From: Alkalihalophilus pseudofirmus
Lineage (GTDB): Bacteria; Bacillota; Bacilli; Bacillales; Bacillaceae_D
Assembly (NCBI RefSeq): GCF_029094545.1
Contig: NZ_CP117835.1
Location: 1,220,001 to 1,284,000, forward strand
Length of the DNA: 64,000 bases
Direction: 5' to 3'
Made by a program: the position numbers and the translations under genes. This document shows, one piece after another, positions 1-8,171 of this stretch (position 1 is the stretch's first letter; each line of letters starts with the position of its first letter). The notes below the pieces were generated by a model that worked only from the letters and a program-made list of their open reading frames with translations, had not been told where the DNA came from and did no database searches.

Positions 1-223
1 TAAGTCAATTCCGTTTCATGATTTCTCAGAAGGGTTTCCGGCCTTTTTAGTGCTGGCGCTGATTCCTTTAACATATAGCATTGCTGAAGGCATGGCATTT
101 GGATTTATTGCTTATCCAATTTTAAAAATGGCGATCGGAAAAGCAAAAGAAGTCCCTGTACCGTTGTACTTCATTGCGAGTTTGTTTTTAGTTCACATGA
201 TCCTTCATTCAGTAGGGGGATAA
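1..223 (+). CDS. NCS2 family purine permease, C-terminal fragment
   Basis: Only the last 73 codons are in the window; the frame is open from base 2 and ends with TAA at 221-223. The translation reads like the end of NCS2 nucleobase permeases of the AdeP/PbuG/PbuO group: the PLTYSIAEGMAFGFIAYP segment, then a loop with basic residues and a final hydrophobic helix. These are proton-coupled importers of adenine, guanine or hypoxanthine in the cytoplasmic membrane. The substrate cannot be decided from this end. A terminator follows 5 bases after the stop. Confidence 0.8.
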   Translation, partial: KSIPFHDFSEGFPAFLVLALIPLTYSIAEGMAFGFIAYPILKMAIGKAKEVPVPLYFIASLFLVHMILHSVGG

Positions 224-228
224 AAGAA

Positions 229-263
229 GAAGCTGGTTCCTAAATCCGGAACTGGCTTTTTTG
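229..263 (+). terminator. Terminator of the NCS2 permease gene
   Basis: An 11-bp stem with two G-U pairs (arms AAGCTGGTTCC and GGAACTGGCTT), a 7-base loop and a run of T. Confidence 0.8.
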
Positions 264-310
264 ATATGAGTAAATTAAACTTGTTGTAATAAAAAGCAGG
301 GGGAAGATGA

Positions 311-820
311 ATGAATAGGTGTAAATGGGCAAAGGATGATCCGTTGATGATCGATTATCATGACCATGAATGGGGACGTATAATAAGAGAGAACGAATTA
401 TTGTTTGAAGCTCTGAGCCTTGAAGTCTTTCAAGCAGGCCTCAGCTGGAGAACGGTATTACATAAGCGTGAGCGGTTCCGAATCCAATTTCATAGCTTTA
501 ACATCGAAAAGGTTGCTTCTATGACTCCCGTTGATGTGGACAGGCTGCTTAATGATGCAACGATCATTAGGCACAGAAGGAAGATAGAAGCGACAATTGT
601 AAATGCAGAGATTCTATGTAACCTTTTAGAAGAAGAAAATAGTTTCTATGAGTGGATTCAGAAGCTGCCGAAAGAAAAGGAAGCAGCTTGTAAGGCATTA
701 AGCAAGCTATTCAAGCATGTGGGTCCCACGACAGCAGAAAGTTTTTTTATGGCAATAGGGTATTTTAAGCCCGTTCATGACACAGACTGTTTTCTGCATC
801 AAAAAGGGAGCATGGTTTAA
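311..820 (+). CDS. tag: DNA-3-methyladenine glycosylase I (TagA)
   Basis: Removes 3-methyladenine from alkylated DNA (base excision repair, cytoplasm). The helix-hairpin-helix glycosylase fold is recognisable. The zinc-snap ligands of TAG are all present: Cys4, His17, His156 and Cys160. Glu38 and the QAGLSW motif (41-46), which form the base pocket, are also kept. At 169 residues it is shorter than the usual 185-190; about 15 residues are missing before the last helix (around 120-140), so activity is likely but untested. The start is the ATG at 311, since the ATG at 307 runs into a stop at once. The last codons form part of the terminator stem. Confidence 0.9.
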   Translation: MNRCKWAKDDPLMIDYHDHEWGRIIRENELLFEALSLEVFQAGLSWRTVLHKRERFRIQFHSFNIEKVASMTPVDVDRLLNDATIIRHRRKIEATIVNAEILCNLLEEENSFYEWIQKLPKEKEAACKALSKLFKHVGPTTAESFFMAIGYFKPVHDTDCFLHQKGSMV

Positions 821-841
821 GTTAATAAACCATGCTCCCTT
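804..841. terminator. Bidirectional terminator between tag and the first ger operon
   Basis: Perfect 16-bp stem (AAGGGAGCATGGTTTA, loop of 6, then its complement) flanked by A and T runs, placed between two convergent genes. The left arm codes for the end of tag and its stop codon lies at the stem-loop edge. Confidence 0.88.
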
Positions 842-844
842 ATA

Positions 845-1921
845 TTATTCTCTCACTCCTGTTTCTGTAATAACGACTTCAGCTTTCACATTAATGTTGG
901 CGTTAGGATAATAACTTTCCCATTCCTCTAAGTTAAAGTGATAGGTTTTTCCCTTCACTCGACTCCCCATTCCGATCGGATCTATATTATTTTCTTGAAA
1001 TAAAGAGATAAGCCGGCTGGCATCTGATTCAAGCTTTTCAGTTACTTTCACGGTAATCTCCTTTAATTTTTCTGGGCTAATTTCTTCACCTGAATATTCA
1101 TTAACTTTTCCTTTGAATTTTATAAGGAGATCGATATCAGGCGTGTTCGTCCCTTTTTCAATGGTATATTTAGTTTTTGAATGAATATTTCTTAACACAG
1201 CAAATTCATTTTTCTCACCCAGCTCAATTTCATAAGTGCCATTTGCAAAAGGTTCTAACAATATTTTCATTACAAAGGAATCAGTTAAATTAAGTTTACC
1301 TACATAACGATCCCCTTTAAATAAGGCAACACCGTCTACTTGCAGATGTTCTTCTGACTGTTTAAGATAAGGCATAAACGGATCTCTTCCATCTTCATAA
1401 TAATACTTCATAAACAAATGGAAGTTTGCCTGAGGTATATTTTGTCTTTCCATATTTTGTTCAATTAACTCAGCAATATACGATGCCACTTCCATTTCAA
1501 GGGGATACGTGGTTTCTAAAATTTCTTTTGTTGAGCCTGCCGTTAAAGCAACGAAGTTTCTCATTCCAATCGTAGCATCGCGGGAAAAGGTATCAAGAAT
1601 AGGCATGATTCCCGTCTTCTCTGCGAGTTCTTCATTAAATAAGATGGTTGTTATCTTGCCGCTGTGAAGAGGTCTAGAGGCTTGGGCGTTTAATTCGAGC
1701 CTTGCATCACGGCTCGTCTTCGCTACAGCTGAAATGATTTCACTTTCTATTGCACCCTCCATATTATAGACGGGTAAGCTGACCGTCCCTTCAACCCGGT
1801 CTTCGTCATAATAATCATAACCAATTGAATGAATCAGCTGAACTTCATCTAAAATCATAGTTTGTACACATCCATTTAAAAACAGAATACTTAAACACAT
1901 AATTAGTACTAATCTTTTCAT
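845..1921 (-). CDS. Spore germination receptor subunit C (GerAC family lipoprotein)
   Basis: 358-residue lipoprotein subunit of a GerA-type nutrient germinant receptor in the spore inner membrane. A signal peptide with lipobox LNGC puts the lipidated cysteine at residue 18. The body matches the Ger(x)C family: an N-terminal region with IHSIGYDYYDEDRVEGTVS and a C-terminal part ending near YPNANINVKAEVVI. Last gene of the operon; its ATG overlaps the stop of the B-subunit gene (ATGA). Receptor genes of this kind are made in the forespore. The germinant cannot be told from sequence. Confidence 0.93.
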   Translation of the reverse strand: MKRLVLIMCLSILFLNGCVQTMILDEVQLIHSIGYDYYDEDRVEGTVSLPVYNMEGAIESEIISAVAKTSRDARLELNAQASRPLHSGKITTILFNEELAEKTGIMPILDTFSRDATIGMRNFVALTAGSTKEILETTYPLEMEVASYIAELIEQNMERQNIPQANFHLFMKYYYEDGRDPFMPYLKQSEEHLQVDGVALFKGDRYVGKLNLTDSFVMKILLEPFANGTYEIELGEKNEFAVLRNIHSKTKYTIEKGTNTPDIDLLIKFKGKVNEYSGEEISPEKLKEITVKVTEKLESDASRLISLFQENNIDPIGMGSRVKGKTYHFNLEEWESYYPNANINVKAEVVITETGVRE

Positions 1922-3021
1922 TTTCTAAGTTTCCTCCTTAACGTTAATATGAGGAATAGGAAGGGGATGTATAAGTAGACAATATAAGTCCCAGTGAAAG
2001 ATACATACGTATTTAAAGCATCTATTTGCGCTCTTGTAGTAAATGCTATTGTGATAATAAATGCCATTAAACTGATAATTATGATTGCTTTCCGGTGAGA
2101 GATGTTTATTTGTCTTTTAAGGGCCCGGCTAGCACCCCACAGTCCAAGGGTAATATTTGGCATAACGACAAACATCCAGGTAGCAATGCCCAAATACTCA
2201 AACCGTTCGATAAAAGGAAGCTCAAGAACTTTCCAGGCACTTAAAGTAGGCCATATCGTGGTAGCAAGCTGCTTCTCGCTGTAGAAAACAAATGTAACAA
2301 TAGTCACTGTTAGATAAATAAACGTGGTAAACATAATTCCAAAATGGGCAAACTTTTGAGATTTTTTTGGTTCTTGAATAAATGGATAATAAATGAGTAA
2401 AAGTTCAGGACCTAAAAAACTTAAGGTCATTGCTTTCGTCGCTTCAATTTGAGCTTGAATACTTGTATCAAATAGTGGCATGAGATTTCGATAGGTAGCA
2501 AACTCAAGTGGTGCTAAGGCAGAAAAATAAAGAAACAATGGGATAACCACCCCCAAAAAACAAATACCTGCGACAACTCTGAAACCGCTTGTAACAGCAT
2601 AATATGCAATGAGAATTATACTTAAGGAAATAGCCCAAGTTGGAAGCTCCGGGAAAATCCAAATTTGTACAACCTCAATATACGTACGTAACACGGTCAT
2701 AGCTAAGAAAGTAATATAGATAAGAAAGACAAAAGTTAATAAGCCGCCAATCCATTTTCCGAATGCATTCTTATGCACAGAAACCAGGTCTTTATCTTTG
2801 TCATTTAAAATACTATACATAAGCCAGACTACAACATGGAATAAAAACCCAGTTAACAGAACTGACATCCACGCACGAAAGCCTGCAATGTCAGCGATAT
2901 ACCGAGTGAAACCTAAAACACCCACACCGACTTGCATCGAGTGGATTAAATAAAATACCAGATAGGGAGGGATCATTAGTGCTTCTTTCGGTGTTTTTGC
3001 AGGTACAGTGTTCATGGTCAT
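1918..3021 (-). CDS. Spore germination receptor subunit B (GerAB family permease)
   Basis: Polytopic membrane protein of the APC superfamily, the putative germinant-binding subunit. The frame is open upstream to 3174, but the ATG at 3021 is chosen: it sits 7 bases after GGAGG, gives 367 residues (the family size), and the protein then begins directly before the first helix. The longer version would overlap the A-subunit gene by about 120 bases. About ten hydrophobic helices; VGVGVLGFTRYI in TM1 is typical of the family. Middle gene of the A-B-C operon. Confidence 0.93.
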   Translation of the reverse strand: MTMNTVPAKTPKEALMIPPYLVFYLIHSMQVGVGVLGFTRYIADIAGFRAWMSVLLTGFLFHVVVWLMYSILNDKDKDLVSVHKNAFGKWIGGLLTFVFLIYITFLAMTVLRTYIEVVQIWIFPELPTWAISLSIILIAYYAVTSGFRVVAGICFLGVVIPLFLYFSALAPLEFATYRNLMPLFDTSIQAQIEATKAMTLSFLGPELLLIYYPFIQEPKKSQKFAHFGIMFTTFIYLTVTIVTFVFYSEKQLATTIWPTLSAWKVLELPFIERFEYLGIATWMFVVMPNITLGLWGASRALKRQINISHRKAIIIISLMAFIITIAFTTRAQIDALNTYVSFTGTYIVYLYIPFLFLILTLRRKLRK

Positions 3022-3049
3022 CAAGATCCCTCCTTTCAGTAGGTTCTTA

Positions 3050-4564
3050 TTAGATTCCCTCATCAATATCTTTTTTCTTTTTCGCTTTTTGTTTTTCAAA
3101 TCGGACATTATTTTTGGTTTGTAAATGGATTGGACGTTTTGATTGGAGATTAAATGGCATTCTGAAAAATGCATCTTTAAAATCTGATAGCCTGGTAGGA
3201 TAGAGGGGAGCTAAATAAGGCCTCCCAAGTGATGTGATGGTTAGCAGATGAACGAGCATAAAATTAAATAAAATAGCTAATCCGACCAGCCCCCATAATT
3301 GTGATGCAAAGATATAAGGGAATCGTATGAGCCTGATGGTATTACCCATTCTGTAAACAGGAGTAGTAAAGGAAGCAAGTGCAGCTAGCGCTACAATAAT
3401 TAATAACACATTACTCGTTAATCCTGCTTCTACAGCAGCTGTCCCAATAACAATCCCCCCAACGATACCAATCGTCTGCCCGACTTTTGTAGGAAGCCGG
3501 GCTCCCGCCTCACGCAAAAGCTCAATCGTTAATTCTAAAAACAAAGCCTCTAATATAGGTGGGAAAGGAATTTGGCTTCTTGATACGATTAAAGTTGCAA
3601 GAAGATCTTGCGGTATAATCTCAGCGTGATACGTTAGTACCGCCACATAAAGGGGGGTAGCAAAAATAGAAAACCAAACGGCAAATAACCTGATCAGACG
3701 AAATGCGGTTGCAATATGCCAAGATAAAAAATAATCTTCAAAAGCTGAAAAAAATTCCACTAATGTCGTCGGACCTGTAATAACTTGAGGTGAACCGTCA
3801 ACTGCCACAACGACTTTTCCTTCAGCCAAAAGAGCAGCCACCCTGTCTGGACGTTCCGTATCGATAAATTGAGGGAACGGGCTGTTTGTTTGATCTTCAA
3901 TCATTTGAGTAATATAAGAGCTGTCATTTATTTGATCAAATTGTATAGCGCTTACTCGCTGGATCATTGTGTTTACGTTTTCTTCGTTTGCGATCGAATC
4001 AATATATATGACACAAACTCTTGTTCTAGAAAGAGAACCAACAGTATATTCTTTCACTTTTAGATCCGGAATTGGTATTCGTTTTCTAATTAAATTAATA
4101 TTTGTATCAATGCCTTCGACAAAGGACTCTTTTGGCCCGATCACGCTGAATTCTACTTCTGGAATGGTTATCTCACGGTTATCATCTGTTTGAATAGCAA
4201 TAAGTAAGCATAAGTTAGATTCTTCTTCTAGATGTATACATACATACCCACGCATGAGAGAATCAGCCACAATTTTCCCATCCGATGTTAAGACCGATTC
4301 ACTGAGAGGAATAAAGGTACGAAGGTCTTCTGGCGAGTGAAATTGATGACCCTGAATTTTTTCAATTACATCATCATGTAATTTGTTTGAATCAATTAAC
4401 GTCGTATAATAGGAAACCCATACATTTTTATAAGTTGTTACAATCATTCGGTGTTCAAAGTCGCTTGAATTTAAGCAATCTTCAATTGCTTCTGCAATGG
4501 TCACAGTCTCTGTTTTGTTTTCTGTGGGAAGCGAAAGCCTTTTTTTTATGGAAAACCACGACAT
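3050..4564 (-). CDS. Spore germination receptor subunit A (GerAA family)
   Basis: 504 residues, the A subunit of a GerA-type receptor. A hydrophilic N-terminal half (about 1-270) with the GPKESFVEGIDTNINLIRKR segment and PFPQFIDTERPDR is followed by a membrane half with about five helices and the family stretch ELTIELLREAGARLP. Both are diagnostic for the GerA spore germination family. The C-terminal tail is strongly basic (KAKKKK). It precedes the B gene by 28 bases. The family forms channels with the B and C subunits. Confidence 0.94.
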   Translation of the reverse strand: MSWFSIKKRLSLPTENKTETVTIAEAIEDCLNSSDFEHRMIVTTYKNVWVSYYTTLIDSNKLHDDVIEKIQGHQFHSPEDLRTFIPLSESVLTSDGKIVADSLMRGYVCIHLEEESNLCLLIAIQTDDNREITIPEVEFSVIGPKESFVEGIDTNINLIRKRIPIPDLKVKEYTVGSLSRTRVCVIYIDSIANEENVNTMIQRVSAIQFDQINDSSYITQMIEDQTNSPFPQFIDTERPDRVAALLAEGKVVVAVDGSPQVITGPTTLVEFFSAFEDYFLSWHIATAFRLIRLFAVWFSIFATPLYVAVLTYHAEIIPQDLLATLIVSRSQIPFPPILEALFLELTIELLREAGARLPTKVGQTIGIVGGIVIGTAAVEAGLTSNVLLIIVALAALASFTTPVYRMGNTIRLIRFPYIFASQLWGLVGLAILFNFMLVHLLTITSLGRPYLAPLYPTRLSDFKDAFFRMPFNLQSKRPIHLQTKNNVRFEKQKAKKKKDIDEGI

Positions 4565-4604
4565 GAACGTACCTCCTTACGACATTCACCTATAGTAATG
4601 AAAT

Positions 4605-5084
4605 TTACGCCGGTTTTGACTCTTGTTTAGTGAAATGTAGAATCATCGCCCGAATGATCATGCCTATCCCATACCCGGCTAAATGAAATAAAATAGGAGA
4701 CCAAATGACTCCGATAGTATGGTCAAATAAATGAATACTCCGAGAATAAATCACACCAATGGTTCCGATATACGCAGAAATGGCAAAAGGAATAAATGCA
4801 TATTTTACTCGCTCGCCGCCCGCATCACGGTACGCGTCGTACATGGAAAATAAATAAACACATGGATAAAACATGATCCATTGATAATTCACGGTATCAT
4901 TGGCTGCAGTCCCGTCCCCGTAAAAGCTCGGGATAATGGCTAAATTCAATCTGGCTTGCACATTAATGGTGAATTCTAACAGTACAAAAAATACTCCCTT
5001 TAAAAACTTTTGGTTAAGAAATTGTCCAAACCCGGGAAAAGCAATGCTCCAAAAAATGGCTTCTACCCTTTTTTCTTTACTCAT
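4605..5084 (-). CDS. TM2-like membrane protein leading the first ger operon
   Basis: 159 residues with about four hydrophobic helices. The N-terminal PGFGQFLNQKFLKG motif resembles the TM2-domain pattern (G-x-GQ-x-LN-x(4)-KG), where two short helices follow. No catalytic residues are evident and I cannot name a function. It lies 40 bases upstream of the germination A subunit on the same strand with no terminator between them, so it is probably co-transcribed and made in the forespore. Its start codon overlaps the stop of the small ORF upstream. Confidence 0.75.
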   Translation of the reverse strand: MSKEKRVEAIFWSIAFPGFGQFLNQKFLKGVFFVLLEFTINVQARLNLAIIPSFYGDGTAANDTVNYQWIMFYPCVYLFSMYDAYRDAGGERVKYAFIPFAISAYIGTIGVIYSRSIHLFDHTIGVIWSPILFHLAGYGIGMIIRAMILHFTKQESKPA

Positions 5085-5206
5085 GTCATGCAGACGCTGC
5101 TTTCATGAGAATAGTCACTGATAAGGGAGTTTACTTGCAGGATAAGAGAGCTGCTTTTGTAATGGGATGTAAATGTCAACGCTTGGAGCGGTTTCGTTGC
5201 ATTCAT
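5081..5206 (-). CDS. Putative 41-residue small protein, translationally coupled leader of the ger operon
   Basis: An ATG at 5206 stands 7 bases after a strong GGAGG site and opens a 41-codon frame ending in a TGA that overlaps the next start codon (ATGA). The product is polar and rich in Ser and Thr (about ten Ser/Thr in the first half), with no membrane helix. I do not recognise it. The ribosome binding site and the overlap argue for real translation, either as a small spore protein or as a coupling leader for the membrane gene downstream. Confidence 0.5.
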   Translation of the reverse strand: MNATKPLQALTFTSHYKSSSLILQVNSLISDYSHESSVCMT

Positions 5207-5310
5207 GTATATTCCTCCGTCCTTACTTCGTTTGAAATGTACTAGTGCTAGTTTGTCTTAAATATGTCTTTCTATCCCATCTTTTCTAGAAACCATGGTG
5301 TATTGAGCAT

Positions 5311-5342
5311 AAAAAAGTGAGCTGAATTTAATTCAGCTCACT
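5311..5342 (-). terminator. Terminator of the DUF1659-DUF2922-YvrJ operon
   Basis: Perfect 12-bp stem (AGTGAGCTGAAT), 3-base loop, with a run of six A on the left, so it works for minus-strand transcription. Confidence 0.85.
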
Positions 5343-5349
5343 TCTGTTA

Positions 5350-5529
5350 TTAATAATGCTGTTTTGTAAATAAGTTAGGGTGCTTTTTTGTGGAATCTGT
5401 TTTTAATTGATGAAGAACTTCAATCATCAGGTCAAGTTTTCTCTCAAGCCGGTAGAGTAAATACAACGTGACCATCACAGGGAAGCCATACTCACTTAAT
5501 ATAGGAATCCACAGCTCAAATGAAGTCAT
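5350..5529 (-). CDS. YvrJ family small membrane protein
   Basis: 59 residues. The N-terminal two thirds match the YvrJ family: a short hydrophobic segment SEYGFPVMVTLYLLYRLERK followed by an amphipathic stretch (KLDLMIEVLHQL). Function is unknown. Its ATG comes 2 bases after the stop of the DUF2922 gene, and this trio (DUF1659, DUF2922, YvrJ) recurs in Firmicutes. The protein probably sits in the membrane with one helix. A strong terminator follows. Confidence 0.8.
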   Translation of the reverse strand: MTSFELWIPILSEYGFPVMVTLYLLYRLERKLDLMIEVLHQLKTDSTKKHPNLFTKQHY

Positions 5530-5531
5530 AA

Positions 5532-5756
5532 TTAAGGGGCAGGCAGTTCAATCACTTCAACTGCTCTTTCGGTAATCCGTGCACCTTTAATGCTAACGAA
5601 GTCCCCCCCAGAAGAAGTGTAAACATTCTTTTCAATCACTTTGTTCATCACTTGTAAGATTGCTTCTGGATCTGCGGGTTCAATTGGATCATCTAATGTG
5701 ATAGAAACTTGCTTGCCTTCTTGATTCAGAAATAACAATTCCAAGACTCGTGCCAT
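5532..5756 (-). CDS. DUF2922 family protein
   Basis: 74 residues, soluble, of the DUF2922 family: N-terminal strand MARVLELLFLNQEGKQVSI, then the conserved LDDPIEPADPEAI segment, and a C-terminal GARITERAVEVIEL. Function unknown. Middle gene of the three-gene operon, with GGAG ahead of the ATG. Such pairs of small proteins are usually encoded with DUF1659, as here, which suggests the two form a complex, but that is inference. Confidence 0.85.
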   Translation of the reverse strand: MARVLELLFLNQEGKQVSITLDDPIEPADPEAILQVMNKVIEKNVYTSSGGDFVSIKGARITERAVEVIELPAP

Positions 5757-5797
5757 CTTATCATCTCCTAATGATTTTCATTAATTATGCTGATGAA

Positions 5798-6001
5798 TTA
5801 AGCTAATGAATAACTATTGTTTCGTACTACGCCGATTAAAGAATGTTTCTGCAAAGTACCAAGCGCTAAGGCAGTCTCTTCTAGGTCAATATCTAGAGAG
5901 GTACCCTTAATGTTGTTAAAGCGCTTATCTTTGAAAATATTTTCGCCGAACACATCTACACCGTGATGAAATTGTAAAGTAAGTCTTGTTTGCTGCATCA
6001 T
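5798..6001 (-). CDS. DUF1659 family protein
   Basis: 67 residues of the DUF1659 family (TLQFHHGVDVFGENIFKDKR, then KGTSLDIDLEETALALGTL). The frame is open back to 6076, but the ATG at 6001 follows a perfect AAAGGAGGTGATAAG ribosome site at 7 bases and gives the family length. First gene of the trio. Soluble; function unknown. Confidence 0.85.
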   Translation of the reverse strand: MMQQTRLTLQFHHGVDVFGENIFKDKRFNNIKGTSLDIDLEETALALGTLQKHSLIGVVRNNSYSLA

Positions 6002-6139
6002 CTTATCACCTCCTTTCATGCTGTATATAGCAATGAAATCTAAAAAGGGGTGATGTGAAATAAAAAAGGTGGTCATACTAGGGGTGGTTAAAACGTTTAA
6101 TGGGAGAGTTGTGTGTCTACTCTGAACATTTCAAATGAG

Positions 6140-6166
6140 GTTTCGTTTTATGCTTAAAATGGGTAA
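6140..6166 (+). promoter_or_regulatory. Possible sigmaB promoter of the BCCT gene
   Basis: GTTTCG, 15 bases, GGGTAA, about 75 bases before the coding start. This fits the sigmaB pattern (GTTTAA, 12-15 bases, GGGTAT) with few mismatches. Betaine transporters of B. subtilis (opuD, opuE) carry sigmaB promoters, so the position makes sense. Not proven. Confidence 0.45.
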
Positions 6167-6243
6167 ACTAAAAGGTATACTTTTGGCATGAAAGGAAGAT
6201 GGAGGGTTTCTTTCTTTGTTTATGTGAAAAAAGATAAGAAGGG

Positions 6244-8034
6244 ATGCGAAAAACATTCATGAATGTACAACAAAAAACACCTGAAAAAATAGGGAGTGTC
6301 CTAATCATTTCAGCCATTTTGATAGGACTTTTTGTATTGTGGGGAGTGCTCTCTCCTGGCACACTACAATCTGCTGCAGACAGCGGACTCGGCTGGATGA
6401 TTGAAAACTTTGGCTGGTTTTACATGTTATCGACTGCTTTTTTTGTATTATTTGTTATTGCTATTGCTCTAAGTCCCTTTGGAAGAATGAGACTAGGAAA
6501 GCCTGATGAAAGGCCTGAATATACTTGGTATTCTTGGATTGGGATGTTATTTGCTGCCGGAATCGGGGTAGGATTTGTATTCTGGGGTGTAGCTGAACCG
6601 GTATTATACTATATTGATACTCCTATGGGATATACACCTGAAACTGAACAAGCAGCCGCAGCAGGTCTTCGTTACGGGGTTTACCACTGGGCTCTGCATC
6701 CGTGGGCAATTTTCTCTATTGTCGGATTGACGTTAGCGTATGTACAATTCCGTAAAGATCGTCCTGCATTAATTAGTTCTGCTTTTTACCCTCTGTTAGG
6801 TGAGCGAGTAAATGGCTGGACTGGTCGTTCAATTGATATTTTAGCTGTTATTGCTACTTGTACAGGTGTCGCAACAACGTTTGGTTTAAGCGCCCTGCAG
6901 ATTACAGGCGGGTTATCTTATATTTCTGCTATCCCAAATAACGTCTGGACTCAAATTACCATTATTGCTATTGTGACAGTGTTATTTATGATCTCCGCTG
7001 GTAAAGGGGTGGACAAAGGAATAAAGAAATTAAGTAATATTAACTTAGCCGTGGCTGGAATACTATTACTCTTTGTCATTATTGTAGGTCCAACCTTATT
7101 TATTTTAGAGAACTTTGTCACAACGCTTGGCGGCTATATTACAAATGTAGCTGCAATGAGTTTAACAATGACTCCATTCTCAGAAAGTACATGGCTTGGA
7201 ACGAATACAATCTTCTTTTGGGCTTGGCATATTGCATGGGCTCCGTTTATGGGTCTTTTTATAGCACGTATCTCACGCGGTAGAACAATTCGTGAATTTA
7301 TGGCGGGAGTATTATTAGTACCTTCCCTTTTAGCGGTTCTCTGGTTTACCACGTTCGGTGGTACGGCTTTAAACCTTGAAATTTCAGGACAAGCTCCAAT
7401 TGCCGATTTAGTTATGAGTAATGTAGAGCTTGCCTTATTTGCTACATTAGGCGAACTGCCTTTAAGCATGATTACGAATATATTAGCTGTTATTGTCATT
7501 CTTATTTTCTTCATTACTTCAGCGGACTCTGCTTCATATGTACTCGGTGCAATGACTTCTCACGGGAGTCTCAATCCTAAGTTATCAGTTAAGTTATTAT
7601 GGGGATTCTTAATTGCTGGTACGGCAAGTGTTCTCTTAATTAGCGGAGGAGGGGGACTCGATGCCCTTCAGACTGCATCAATCATTGCAGCCTTACCTTT
7701 TGCAGTAATCATGATTATAATGATTATTTCCGTACTCGTGATGCTTGGCAGGGACTTTAAGTTAGAAGGCAAGAAAACACGTAAAAAGCGCGTAAGACAG
7801 TTGAAGAAAGAAATTAGAGAAGAGTTTTTAGACGATGTAAGAGAAGAAGTGTACGAAGAATTACGTGAAGAAGTGAAAGAGGAAATGATTGAAGAAGTGA
7901 AAGAAGAAGTTAAAGGGGAAATGATTGAGGAAATGAAAGAAGAAGTATATGAAGAGATGAAAGAAGACTTCTATGAGGAAATTAAAGAAGATATCTATCA
8001 AGAACTAGATATTGATAAAGATAAGAAGAAATAA
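6244..8034 (+). CDS. BCCT family glycine betaine/carnitine/choline transporter (OpuD-like) with acidic repeat tail
   Basis: 596 residues. A sodium-coupled importer of betaine-type osmolytes, cytoplasmic membrane. About twelve helices; hallmarks are GIGVGFVFWGVAEPVLYY in TM3-4 and the FFWAWHIAWAPFMGLFIARI signature in TM8, followed by SRGRTIREF. The signature usually reads WW at the position that is WH here. The last 85 or so residues are an unusual acidic repeat of EE[VM]-type four-residue units. The assigned ATG has its purine-rich site (AGAAGG) almost touching; the ATG at 6259 is an alternative. A sigmaB-like promoter and a TetR gene flank it. Confidence 0.92.
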   Translation: MRKTFMNVQQKTPEKIGSVLIISAILIGLFVLWGVLSPGTLQSAADSGLGWMIENFGWFYMLSTAFFVLFVIAIALSPFGRMRLGKPDERPEYTWYSWIGMLFAAGIGVGFVFWGVAEPVLYYIDTPMGYTPETEQAAAAGLRYGVYHWALHPWAIFSIVGLTLAYVQFRKDRPALISSAFYPLLGERVNGWTGRSIDILAVIATCTGVATTFGLSALQITGGLSYISAIPNNVWTQITIIAIVTVLFMISAGKGVDKGIKKLSNINLAVAGILLLFVIIVGPTLFILENFVTTLGGYITNVAAMSLTMTPFSESTWLGTNTIFFWAWHIAWAPFMGLFIARISRGRTIREFMAGVLLVPSLLAVLWFTTFGGTALNLEISGQAPIADLVMSNVELALFATLGELPLSMITNILAVIVILIFFITSADSASYVLGAMTSHGSLNPKLSVKLLWGFLIAGTASVLLISGGGGLDALQTASIIAALPFAVIMIIMIISVLVMLGRDFKLEGKKTRKKRVRQLKKEIREEFLDDVREEVYEELREEVKEEMIEEVKEEVKGEMIEEMKEEVYEEMKEDFYEEIKEDIYQELDIDKDKKK

Positions 8035-8052
8035 AAAGTTGAATTCTAATTT

Positions 8053-8095
8053 AAGCCAAGACATCAATAAATATTGATGCTCTTGGCTTATTTAA
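8053..8095 (+). terminator. Terminator after the BCCT gene
   Basis: Stem of about 17 bp with one bulge (AAGCCAAGA..CATCAATA with its complement) and a T-rich tail. Confidence 0.8.
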
Positions 8096-8171
8096 TTTCT
8101 TATTTCATTCTAACCATATTAATAATTGTGTTATACTATTTCTATACAATTAGTCGAGATTAGGTGAGTAG

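Noticed and set aside
5207-5300. SigmaG promoter before the first ger operon
   Set aside because: CATATTT-like -10 is present on the minus strand, but no convincing -35 at the right distance.
6064-6243. Small minus-strand ORF (6168-6362) in the BCCT promoter region
   Set aside because: It overlaps the promoter and the start of the BCCT gene and has no ribosome site.
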